Both the position numbers and the translations under genes were made by a program. A DNA stretch of 44,612 nt from Bacteroidetes bacterium UBA6183. Lineage in GTDB: Bacteria > Bacteroidota > Bacteroidia > UKL13-3. The notes below the pieces were generated by a model. The model ran no database searches and had not been told where the DNA came from. It saw nothing but the letters and a program-made list of their open reading frames with translations. This document shows, piece after piece, positions 7,807 to 15,576 of this stretch (position 1 is the first letter of the stretch; every line of letters starts with the position of its first letter). The DNA lies in contig DITN01000097.1 of NCBI GenBank assembly GCA_002422865.1, positions 56,684-101,295 on the forward strand, in the 5' to 3' direction.

Positions 7807-8691
7807 TTAGTTTTCTGCTTCAAAGTTACTGCTGTGTACAATCAATAGATCGCACGGTAAATCGGCTAGCGCGTATTCAATATCATGAGGGAAAACACGA
7901 TCAATAATATTCAATTTGGTATCCGGAGAGTTAAGCACCAATAAATCCACATTGTGCTCTCTTGCAAATTTGGTGATCACATAACCCGGTTTTCCTTCTA
8001 GGCGCTCAGTGGTAACTTGTAATGTGCCACAGTCTGTACAAGCTAAAATTTCGTTTAAGCGTGTCACCTCTTCAATTACAACTTGTTCTTTACGTGTTTC
8101 ACCATCTGTGCTGTTCATCGATTCACTTCTAATTAATGCCATTTTACCGGCATCTTCCTCTTGTATTACATACACATGTTCGGCATGGGTTGCTTTGGCA
8201 ACATAAATTGCCGTTTCAATGGTGCTTTCTGTTTTGGGGTGATCACTGCCTTCAACCACAATACGTTTAATGGGTTTTGATTTGATGTCGGGTTCACGCA
8301 ACATCAACACGCTACATTTGGCCTTACGACAAAGGTTACGGGCTATGCCGCCCAAAATGTATTTCAATACACTTTCTTTAACTAATGCTCCGGCAACTAT
8401 TAAGTCGGCATTTTCCTGCTCGCAAATGGCAATAATTTGATCAACCGGATCGCCTTGTTCCCAAATTAATTTATTGTTGGGTCCATCTAATTCAAACCTA
8501 TGTAATAAGTGTTTCAGGTATTGTTCTTGTTGTAAGCTTTTTTCTCCAATGTGGATGAATATTAAATCGCTACCAAATAGTTTTTGTAATCTGTACGATT
8601 CAGCCAAAACAGCTTCAATACGTGGTGTAAAACCTATTGCCACCGCAATTTTTTTAAATGGAAACGGGGATTTTTTTTCCTGTATCATCAT
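7807..8691 (-). CDS. Tandem universal stress protein (two UspA domains)
   Basis: About 294 residues with two UspA-like alpha/beta domains. The first (KKIAVAIGFTPRIEAVL to CSVLMLREPD) ends in a glycine pattern (GGIARNLCRKAKCSVLML) that resembles a partly degenerate ATP-binding loop. The second runs from KRIVVEGSDHPKT to LPCDLLIVHS. The frame extends to 8721, but I prefer the ATG at 8691 or 8688 because the extra residues precede the first beta strand without conserved features. It is followed after 8 bases by the antiporter gene, so it may act as a stress or nucleotide sensor for that transporter (inference). Confidence 0.85.
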   Translation of the reverse strand: MMIQEKKSPFPFKKIAVAIGFTPRIEAVLAESYRLQKLFGSDLIFIHIGEKSLQQEQYLKHLLHRFELDGPNNKLIWEQGDPVDQIIAICEQENADLIVAGALVKESVLKYILGGIARNLCRKAKCSVLMLREPDIKSKPIKRIVVEGSDHPKTESTIETAIYVAKATHAEHVYVIQEEDAGKMALIRSESMNSTDGETRKEQVVIEEVTRLNEILACTDCGTLQVTTERLEGKPGYVITKFAREHNVDLLVLNSPDTKLNIIDRVFPHDIEYALADLPCDLLIVHSSNFEAEN

Positions 8692-8778
8692 GTTAGCGAA
8701 GATAGTTAAAGTGTGTAACAATAAGGTTAAAATTCTGGGTGATGATTTCCTGATTGGAAAATTATCCTTTTCACCAAC

Positions 8779-10101
8779 ACGTCAAGTTTGTTATTGATTT
8801 ACAAACAGCCCCTTTAGTTTATCTACAAACAACTTTTCCAATACACTCTTATCGTCTAATGCAATAGTTGCTACTCCGCTTAATCCATATTTGGGAATTA
8901 TTTTTTTATGATAGGTGGTAGATAGATTTTTATTTATTGATACTTGGACTAAAAATAGGTTTTGAACTCCTTCTTTCGCCTGAACTTCCTGAGGAACATT
9001 TGAAACAGAAGTAACGGTACCCTTGATAACACCGAATTCCTCAAAATTATAACTATCAAATTTAAGAATAGCTTGCAGACCGACTTTTATTTTACCAAAG
9101 TTTTGTTGAGTTACAAGCACCTCACAAATCCAATCACTGCTATCAGGAATGATATACAAAACAGGATCGCCTGCCCTTACGTTTAATCCTTCGTAAATGT
9201 TTTTTGGTAGTGAAACTTTACCGGAAAATGGGGCAACAAATAAATACTTAGCATTCCAATCAGAAATAGCTGATTTCAATACAGCGTAGGTTTGCATAAA
9301 CATATTCTTCTGCTGAGCAATGGTTTTCTCTAAAATCAGTAATTGTTGCTCAATATCATTTATTGCGGTTTCATTATTCAATAAAGTTTGTTGCAAATTA
9401 CTTAAGCTCAACTTCCGTTGTAACCTTGCCGATTCTGTATTTCGCAATTCCGTTTTAGTAATGCTGCGTTGTTGATTTAAGGTTGAGTCTGCCTGCCATG
9501 CCTCACTAGCAAGTGAATATTCTCTCTCGTAAATTTGCTTTTGGTTTTCTAAATTTTGGCGTGTTAACTTTAAATTGAATAGTCGTTTGTTAATAATACT
9601 TTTTTCTTGCAAATATTGCCCACTGGTTAGCGCTAAATAAAGTTCATTATTACTTTTCTTAAATTGCTCGTAAACTTGTTGCAGTTCTCCTAACTTTTGG
9701 AATGATACTGTACCAATATAATTAAGGCTATCTAGTGTATTACTATCACATAATAATTGAACATAAGCTAAACTCTTTTCAAGTAATGTTACTTCTTTTT
9801 CATCTGCTACACTCTCCAACACAACCAAAACATCACCTTTATTTACAATAGACTCATCATTAACCAATTTTTTAACAATGCGTCCATTCACTTTAGCCAC
9901 TAAACCTTTGGGTGGATTACTACTACTTAATTTAAATTGACCTTCTAAAGTATCTGGGGCTTTGATGAAGTATAGGGTGATGATAACAATAAGACCAAGT
10001 ACAAAAAGAAAAGTCATCCCATAACGTAACAAGAAACTTAACCTACGATTAAGTAAATAGTTTATATTTTCGTTGCGTTGATATAGTTTCTCTTCACTCA
10101 T
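8779..10101 (-). CDS. HlyD-type membrane fusion protein of the peptide exporter
   Basis: About 436 residues, with the stop at 8791; the stated start follows the last few bases of the gene's 3' flank. A short cytoplasmic N-terminus is followed by one membrane segment (about 24-46), a half lipoyl/barrel domain (about 66-96, KGLVAKVNGRIVKKLV), a long coiled coil and the second half (FVAPFSGKVSLPKNIYEG). This is the architecture of adaptors that bridge an inner-membrane ABC exporter and an outer-membrane TolC channel. The start is 2 bases after the stop of the ABC exporter gene, so the two are cotranscribed. The matching outer-membrane channel is at the end of the divergent operon (16660-18132). 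Confidence 0.9.
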
Positions 10102-10103
10102 TT

Positions 10104-12377
10104 TTAACTCCCTAACTCTAATTGATTTTTTACCAACTCATAATACTTGCCTTTAGCTGCTGTTAGTGTTTGATGGTTTCCTGTTTCTATAATTTTACCA
10201 TTTTCCATCACAATAATTTGGTCGGCATGTTGCACCGTACTTAATCTATGGGCTATAACAACCACTGTTCTTCCATTAAAAAAAGCATTTAAATTATCCA
10301 TGATTTTACGTTCATTGTTGGCATCCAAACTACTGGTGGCTTCATCTAGAAATAAATAGCTTGGTTTTTTGTACACGGCACGTGCTAATAATATACGTTG
10401 CTTTTGACCCATACTTACCTGGGTGCCATCATTGCCAATTTCAGTAAGATAGCCATTGGGTAACGTACTTATAAAGTCGTCAATATTTGCAATTTTACCG
10501 GCCTTAATAATAGCACTCATATCCACAGGTAAGCCCGAAGCAATATTCTCCGCAATGGTGGTATTAAATAATCTTCCATCTTGCATAACCACTCCACATT
10601 TGTCTCGCCAATGGCCATGATGAAGGTTTTTAAAATGAGTTGACCCTAAAAAAATATTTCCTTTTTTCGGATCATAAAACTTCATTAATAATTTTAACAA
10701 GGTGGTTTTACCGCTGCCGCTTGCACCAACTATGGCTGTTATTTTTCCCTCAGGGATAGTAAAACTTATATCGTCCAATACCGGAGATAAACGCTCGCTA
10801 CCGTACACAAAACTCACATTTTCCATAATAATTGGTTCATGTTCTGGTATATCATTTAATAAATTAAGCGTGGTATCTGTTTCATCTTTTTGTAGTACTA
10901 CATCCCCTATTCTGTCCATCCCTATTCTAGCTTGTTGCAAGGAGTTTACTAAACCATAAAGCTGTTGTATTGGCGAATTTAATTGACCTATAATCATATT
11001 AATGGCAAACATGCCCCCCAAACTTAAATCACCATTAATAACTGCGGTGGCCGATGTAAAACTAATTAAAATACTGGTGGCTTGCCCCAACATACTACCA
11101 CCAATGCTTTGAAATTGACCTACATTTAAGTTTACAATTTTTTGCTTATATAAGTTTGCCTGTATTTCTTCCCACTGCCAACGGTGTTGCTTGGCGCTAT
11201 TGTTTATTTTAATTTCTTGTATGCCTTCCAACATCTCTATAACCTTACTGTTTTCTTTGCTACCGAGGTGAAACATTTTATAGTCTACCTTTTTTCGCCA
11301 TGCTAAAAACAAATACGTCCAACCAAAACCTAACAGTGCACCAATAGAAAATATAAGTAATATGCCCGGATGATAACCGCCTAACATAACCACCAAAATT
11401 GACATGTTAAGCAGGGAGAATATGGTGCCTAATGAGCTTACCGTAAGTAATCCCTCTAATCGTTTATGATCACCAATGCGTTGCATAATATCGCCTGTAA
11501 CGTGGCTATCAAAAAATGGAATATTTAAATTAAATAGTTTATAAAAGAAATCGGAAACCATACCCACGTTTATACGTGTACCCAAGTGCATGAGTATTTT
11601 GGTTTGAATAAACTGAATAAGAATACTACCAACAAAAACAGCTAATTGCGCCATAAGCACCAATTGCACCATACTTTGGTTGTGCATGTTTACCCCTTTA
11701 TCTATCATGGCTTGTGTTAGCATAGGGCTGGCAAGCGTTATAATGCTGCTGAGCAGCATACCCATAGCCAACTGTATAAAATAACTTTTGTAAGGTTTAA
11801 AATAATGCAACAAGTAATTAATGCCTAGTTTCTTTTGTTCTCCATCGTTTTGCTCTCTGCTAAAAAATTCGGGGGTTGGTTCTAATACTAACGCGTAACC
11901 TTGGGGTTGGTTTGAGGTTTGATGTTTGATGTTGTCGTCAGTTCGAGTAGCACCTGAGTGCGTATCGAGAACGGTATTATGGTTTGAAGCAATTACCCAA
12001 TGTTCAGCGAGTTCTTGTTCCGTAAGCTGCAATAACTCTTTGGCAGGATCTGCTATGAAAAATTTATTTTTACCAAACCACTTGCGTTTGTAATCATATA
12101 GCACCACAAAGTGGTTATTATCCCAATGTAAAATACTGGGGTGGCTTTGTGCAACCTCTTTAAGTTTTTCTACATCAATTTTTACACCTATAGTTTTAAA
12201 ACCAATGGCTTCAGCAGCCTCACTTATGCCCAACATGCTAACGCCTGTTTTTATGATATGGCTTTTTTCACGCAGGTAATCTATGTTATAACTTCGACCA
12301 AAATACTGAGCCACCATTTTTATACATGACGGGCCACAGTCTTTTAAGCCCAACTGATGATAATAAGGAAACGCCAT
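10104..12377 (-). CDS. Peptidase-containing ABC exporter (C39 bacteriocin/RiPP type)
   Basis: The 757-residue protein has three parts. The N-terminal C39 peptidase has oxyanion Gln 8, catalytic Cys 14 (DCGPSC), His 89 (NNHFVVLY) and Asp 110 (ADPA). Six membrane segments run from about 195 to 480. The ATPase has Walker A GASGSGKTT, a signature reading VSMGQKQR instead of SGGQ, Walker B YLFLDEATSSLD and a switch His in IAHRLS. It should cut precursors after a double-glycine-type site and export the product. Both precursors in this locus have such sites. Residues about 131-160 form an unusual linker between the peptidase end (EHWVIASN) and GYALVLEPTPEF. It is encoded by an interspersed palindromic element (11939-11982) and a short CATCAAA-type repeat, yet the frame stays open. 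Confidence 0.95.
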   Translation of the reverse strand: MAFPYYHQLGLKDCGPSCIKMVAQYFGRSYNIDYLREKSHIIKTGVSMLGISEAAEAIGFKTIGVKIDVEKLKEVAQSHPSILHWDNNHFVVLYDYKRKWFGKNKFFIADPAKELLQLTEQELAEHWVIASNHNTVLDTHSGATRTDDNIKHQTSNQPQGYALVLEPTPEFFSREQNDGEQKKLGINYLLHYFKPYKSYFIQLAMGMLLSSIITLASPMLTQAMIDKGVNMHNQSMVQLVLMAQLAVFVGSILIQFIQTKILMHLGTRINVGMVSDFFYKLFNLNIPFFDSHVTGDIMQRIGDHKRLEGLLTVSSLGTIFSLLNMSILVVMLGGYHPGILLIFSIGALLGFGWTYLFLAWRKKVDYKMFHLGSKENSKVIEMLEGIQEIKINNSAKQHRWQWEEIQANLYKQKIVNLNVGQFQSIGGSMLGQATSILISFTSATAVINGDLSLGGMFAINMIIGQLNSPIQQLYGLVNSLQQARIGMDRIGDVVLQKDETDTTLNLLNDIPEHEPIIMENVSFVYGSERLSPVLDDISFTIPEGKITAIVGASGSGKTTLLKLLMKFYDPKKGNIFLGSTHFKNLHHGHWRDKCGVVMQDGRLFNTTIAENIASGLPVDMSAIIKAGKIANIDDFISTLPNGYLTEIGNDGTQVSMGQKQRILLARAVYKKPSYLFLDEATSSLDANNERKIMDNLNAFFNGRTVVVIAHRLSTVQHADQIIVMENGKIIETGNHQTLTAAKGKYYELVKNQLELGS
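11939..11982 (-). repeat. Interspersed palindromic element inside the ABC exporter gene
   Basis: On the plus strand it reads GTTCGAGTA (11941-11949), an internal hairpin GCAC-CTGA-GTGC (11950-11961), then GTATCGAGAAC. This is the same plan as the intergenic pair at 1746-1881. It encodes residues about 133-147 of the exporter and is flanked by a TTTGATG-type microrepeat (11916-11932). Confidence 0.7.
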
Positions 12378-12778
12378 GTTTTAGTTTAACTTTTTAAATG
12401 ATTATAATGTACATGCTTTTTCTGCTAAATAATTTTAATGCCTTTGCCTAAATATTACTTTTTAACTTTTGCGGCTTAAATTTTAAATAGCTTTATTTTC
12501 AATAGTTTTTTGTACTTGTACGTATTGATTATAGCTGCGCATTAATTAATACTTACATCACTGCATAGATATGCATCTTACCAAAATTACCGCATAGTAT
12601 TTTTACTACACTCTGCCAATTGCTTTTACTATTAATAATAAAAAATAATGTCTTTAGCATTGTATTTACAGTTTTACCATAATTGTACTGCACGAAATAG
12701 TTAAATAGGTAAAACAATTTATATTATTTTTAACCTTAAAGTTTTCAGCAGGTTTTGAATTATAAACCGCAAAATGAA
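12378..12778. promoter_or_regulatory. Divergent control region between exporter and precursor genes
   Basis: About 400 AT-rich bases without a gene separate the minus-strand exporter operon from the plus-strand precursor operon, so both promoters must lie here. On the minus strand a TAATTTTG (-7-like, TAnnTTTG) occurs at 12582-12589, but no TTG stands at the usual distance. I find no exact TAnnTTTG on the plus strand. A small inverted repeat TGCAT-AGAT-ATGCA (12562-12575) could be an operator. None of these is firm. Confidence 0.4.
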
Positions 12779-13081
12779 ATGAAAAAATTTGAACGAATGG
12801 ATGGAGAACTTTTCAAAAGTTTAAAACCAAATGAAATGAGTAACTTAGCTGCTCTTTTGGGTGGAGAAGTTATAGCAACATCTGGTACACAAGATTTTCA
12901 AGTAGGTAACAAAATTTACACTAAAAACTTCACTGATAAACAAAAAGGTGTATGTATAAAGGGGGTTTGGTATGATGATGGCTGTCCCTATGACCATGTT
13001 TATTATAGACCAGTTGTTGATTCAGGAAATGAAAATTTGGGAACAGTTGCTTTAGTAGCAGATTTAACAATTAATGATTAA
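12779..13081 (+). CDS. RiPP precursor peptide 1 (GG leader)
   Basis: The 100-residue peptide has a 29-residue leader (KKFERMDGELFKSL, then NLAALLGG at 22-29) and a 71-residue core. The GG at 28-29 is a classic C39 peptidase site, matching the divergent exporter. The core holds T34, G36, T37, G43 and the block TKNFTDKQ at 48-55, all shared at the same positions with precursor 2, then a Tyr/Asp-rich stretch with two Cys (VCIKGVWYDDGCPYD). Asp, Glu, Thr and Lys residues could be joined by the ATP-grasp enzyme into ester or amide links. I chose the ATG at 12779, although the frame opens with a TTG at 12755, because the second precursor then aligns from its first residue. Confidence 0.85.
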   Translation: MKKFERMDGELFKSLKPNEMSNLAALLGGEVIATSGTQDFQVGNKIYTKNFTDKQKGVCIKGVWYDDGCPYDHVYYRPVVDSGNENLGTVALVADLTIND

Positions 13082-13085
13082 AGAA

Positions 13086-13385
13086 ATGAGAAGATTAGAA
13101 AAAATAGATGGAAAACTTTTTGAAAGTTTAAAATCGAGTGTAATTGTAAATCTTAATACAATAAAAGGTGCAGAAATTCAACAAACGCAAGGCACAACAA
13201 AAGTAGCCTGTGGTAAAAGTTGGATAACTAAAAATTTTACTGATAAGCAGAATTACCACTTAGATCCCAAAAAAGGAGTTGTATATGATGGAGAACCATA
13301 TGGTTTTCAGCTTGAAATGTTCATAAACAATGAAATTGATTTCGTTAATGCTGCAGCAGACGCTATTATTTATGACGAAATTTAA
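13086..13385 (+). CDS. RiPP precursor peptide 2 (GA leader)
   Basis: The 99-residue peptide aligns without gaps to precursor 1 over the first 55 residues: RRLEKIDGKLFESL in the leader, NLNTIKGA at 22-29 (a GA variant of the double-glycine site), then T34, G36, T37, G43 and TKNFTDKQ at 48-55. Beyond that the two cores diverge. This one has DPKKGVVYDGEPYGF and an acidic C-terminus, and only one Cys (42). I prefer the start at 13086 (MRRLEKIDG). The ATG at 13074, overlapping the stop of precursor 1, is an alternative adding four residues. Two divergent cores with one leader suggest one enzyme set acting on two products. Confidence 0.83.
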   Translation: MRRLEKIDGKLFESLKSSVIVNLNTIKGAEIQQTQGTTKVACGKSWITKNFTDKQNYHLDPKKGVVYDGEPYGFQLEMFINNEIDFVNAAADAIIYDEI

Positions 13386-13392
13386 ACATATA

Positions 13393-13425
13393 ACAGCATT
13401 ACCTAAGAAAATAAGGTAATGCTGT
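13393..13425 (+). promoter_or_regulatory. Perfect 12-bp hairpin between precursor and maturation genes
   Basis: ACAGCATTACCT (13393-13404) is followed 10 bases later by its exact reverse complement (13414-13425). The plus strand continues with seven A, not T, so this is not a standard terminator. It may stabilise the precursor mRNA or mark a processing point, giving more precursor than enzyme (inference). Confidence 0.55.
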
Positions 13426-13437
13426 AAAAAAATTAAT

Positions 13438-14451
13438 ATGACTAAAAAAATCACACTTTATATTTTATTCGTTTTTACTAGCTTTAGTTTAAATGCCCAA
13501 ATTAGTTATTTATTAGTAACCGATTCAATTTCTAAAGCACCTAAAATTCCTAATAATTTATATCAGTATTACAAATATGCAAATAATGCTAAATGGCAGT
13601 ATTATAGTAAAAACTATAAAGAAGCTATTTTCAATTACAAAAAAGCTTTTTTTTATAATAAACCCCAAGCTGAACATTTAGAAGACTTAGTAGAATGTTA
13701 TAGGGCTACTAATGAAAGCGATAGTGCATTTAAACTTGCTCAGTTCTGCATAGAGAGTTTTGGCTATAATGTGCAAAGGATGGCAAAAGATACTTCTATA
13801 AGTAACTATTATGAGCAGTTAATTTTCAGAAATCATCTTGGTCATTTTTATTCTAAAGAAGGCTTAATTAGAGATATAATTATGATCGAGCATTATTTGC
13901 ATAATGATCATTTCTTTAGAAGTAGTTTTAGCCAATTTAATTTAAATAATGAAAAATGTATAACAAATAAGGAAAATTTTGCTTTTGAAGTTGCCCTCCA
14001 GTTTGATAGTATTTATGCGATTCCATTTGTTTTGGATTTATTAAAAAAATATAATTTCCCAAATGCTTACGATATTGGTAGTCAATCTGTAGGTTATTTA
14101 ATGTTTTTGTTGCGTCATTACAATATTGAAAAGCATGTTTTAGACAGTGCACTAGTAAACGGAAAAATATTACCAGAACAGTATGCAAGCTTGGTTGACT
14201 ATAAATTTAACGTAGATTGGGAAACATTAATCAAAGAAGGTAAATTAAAGCCAAAAAACAACTTTGGTCCTAATTTGAGAGAAATTGATGGTAGAATGTT
14301 TGTTGGAGAGATAGATGATATAGAAAATGTTGATAAAAGAAGAGATGAAATTGGTTTAATGCCTCTATGGCAATATGCAAAATATAAAAATTTTGAGCTG
14401 TCAGATGCTTACAAAAAAGTGTTGGATAAGAAAAAAATTAGATATCAATGA
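13438..14451 (+). CDS. Exported TPR-like protein of the RiPP operon
   Basis: The 337-residue protein has a signal peptide (KKITLYILFVFTSFSLNAQ), so it acts outside the cytoplasm. Residues about 35-100 look like TPR helices (YYSKNYKEAIFNYKKAFFY, LVECYRATNESDSAFKLAQF). The C-terminal part (RRDEIGLMPLWQYAKY) resembles small exported Bacteroidota proteins of unknown role. Its stop overlaps the start of the ATP-grasp gene by 4 bases, so it is part of the same operon. Being exported, it cannot work with the cytoplasmic maturation enzymes. A role in export, immunity or handling of the mature peptide is possible but unproven. The gene is very AT-rich, like the next two. Confidence 0.75.
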   Translation: MTKKITLYILFVFTSFSLNAQISYLLVTDSISKAPKIPNNLYQYYKYANNAKWQYYSKNYKEAIFNYKKAFFYNKPQAEHLEDLVECYRATNESDSAFKLAQFCIESFGYNVQRMAKDTSISNYYEQLIFRNHLGHFYSKEGLIRDIIMIEHYLHNDHFFRSSFSQFNLNNEKCITNKENFAFEVALQFDSIYAIPFVLDLLKKYNFPNAYDIGSQSVGYLMFLLRHYNIEKHVLDSALVNGKILPEQYASLVDYKFNVDWETLIKEGKLKPKNNFGPNLREIDGRMFVGEIDDIENVDKRRDEIGLMPLWQYAKYKNFELSDAYKKVLDKKKIRYQ

Positions 14452-15422
14452 TTTTGATAAACTATCATAATAGTGAACCAACTGTATATCCTGTAATTGA
14501 TTGGTTAAATCATTTAGGTTTTGAATACTATTTAATTAATCAGATGAGTTCTGCTTTTGAATTTAAAAATGTTTCAATAAGTAATAATGGAATGGTCTTA
14601 AATTTATCGGAAGAAATAGAAGGTAAAAACACAACATTTTGGAATAGACGGTCAATTCCTCTACATTATCAATTTGATTTAAATTCAATAGATAAAACAA
14701 AAATAAATAACTTTTTTAAGAAAGAATTTAAATACATAAACGAGGCCGTTAATTTATATTTTGAAGATCATAATTGTTTAAATAAGTATAATGACAATGA
14801 TACCAACAAAATCTATAATTTATTTGTTGCTCAATCATATAAACTAAAAATACCTGATACGCTAGTTACAAATAAAAAAAAATGTTTAGAAGCCTTTGCA
14901 AATAAACATTCTAAAATTATAACAAAGGCTATTGACAGTACAAATTATTTATTTGATATTAAGCATCAAACAGGTCTATCAACTTTAATTGATAACGAAG
15001 TTTTAAACGATCTTTCTAACGTTTTCTTCCCAAGTTTATTTCAAGAATATATTGAAAAGAAAATTGAACTTAGGAGCTTTTTCATTGGGGACAAATTTTT
15101 TTCAATAGCAATTTTTTCTCAAAATGATACTTCAACATCTATTGATTTGCGAAACTACAATTACTCAAGACCCAATAGAGTAGTTCCATTTCAATTACCT
15201 AAAGCAGTTGAGTCTAAATTAAAAAGAACTATGAAAAAGCTACGCTTAAACACAGGTTGCATTGATTTGATTCTTAATAAGAATAACGAATATGTTTTTC
15301 TTGAAGTTAATCCAGTTGGCATGCTTGGTCATTTATCGTGGCCTTTAAATATAAATGTGGAAAAAGAAATTGCCCTCTATCTATCCAATCCAGTTGAATA
15401 TGCAAAAACAAAAAAAGAATAA
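14448..15422 (+). CDS. gwsG: ATP-grasp peptide maturase (grasp-with-spasm type)
   Basis: The 324-residue protein has the fold of the MvdD/graspetide ligase group. The N-terminal domain is followed by the ATP-grasp region with KIITKAID (nucleotide-binding Lys), LFQEYIEKKIELRSFFIGDKF and a Mg-binding end DLILNKNNEYVFLEVNP. Such enzymes activate Asp or Glu side chains of a leader-bearing peptide with ATP and join them to Ser, Thr or Lys, giving ester or amide rings. Next to precursors and a SPASM protein this matches the grasp-with-spasm systems. It overlaps the TPR gene by 4 bases. Local GC is near 20% in places, far below the flanking genes. The symbol follows the system name and is from memory. 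Confidence 0.88.
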   Translation: MILINYHNSEPTVYPVIDWLNHLGFEYYLINQMSSAFEFKNVSISNNGMVLNLSEEIEGKNTTFWNRRSIPLHYQFDLNSIDKTKINNFFKKEFKYINEAVNLYFEDHNCLNKYNDNDTNKIYNLFVAQSYKLKIPDTLVTNKKKCLEAFANKHSKIITKAIDSTNYLFDIKHQTGLSTLIDNEVLNDLSNVFFPSLFQEYIEKKIELRSFFIGDKFFSIAIFSQNDTSTSIDLRNYNYSRPNRVVPFQLPKAVESKLKRTMKKLRLNTGCIDLILNKNNEYVFLEVNPVGMLGHLSWPLNINVEKEIALYLSNPVEYAKTKKE

Positions 15423-15576
15423 TTTTAAAATAGAAAGTTTGAATACTGTTAATATTGAAAAACACATAGTAATCAATTGTGAATTTTACAAAACTCACAA
15501 CTACTATGTTCATTCATTTTATAAACCAATTTCAAGACTATTTAACATAAATGATTCAAAAATGGAAACCAAATAG
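15400..15576 (+). CDS. Possible 58-residue protein between the ATP-grasp and SPASM genes
   Basis: An ATG at 15400 opens a frame that overlaps the end of the ATP-grasp gene by 23 bases, fills the 128-base gap and overlaps the start of the SPASM gene by 26 bases. The product is basic (MQKQKKNNFKIESLN at the start, then a Tyr/His-rich stretch KTHNYYVHSFYKP). All other neighbouring genes here overlap or nearly touch, so the gap is otherwise hard to explain. No family is recognised. It could be chance in AT-rich DNA. Confidence 0.4.
   Translation: MQKQKKNNFKIESLNTVNIEKHIVINCEFYKTHNYYVHSFYKPISRLFNINDSKMETK

Noticed and set aside
10400..10480. Non-canonical ABC signature VSMGQ as a sign of a dead exporter.
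   Set aside because: Walker A, Walker B, the switch His and the C39 residues are all intact, and signature variants occur in working exporters.
12755..12778. TTG start adding eight residues to precursor 1.
   Set aside because: The second precursor aligns from the ATG at 12779, and the eight residues are not part of the shared leader.
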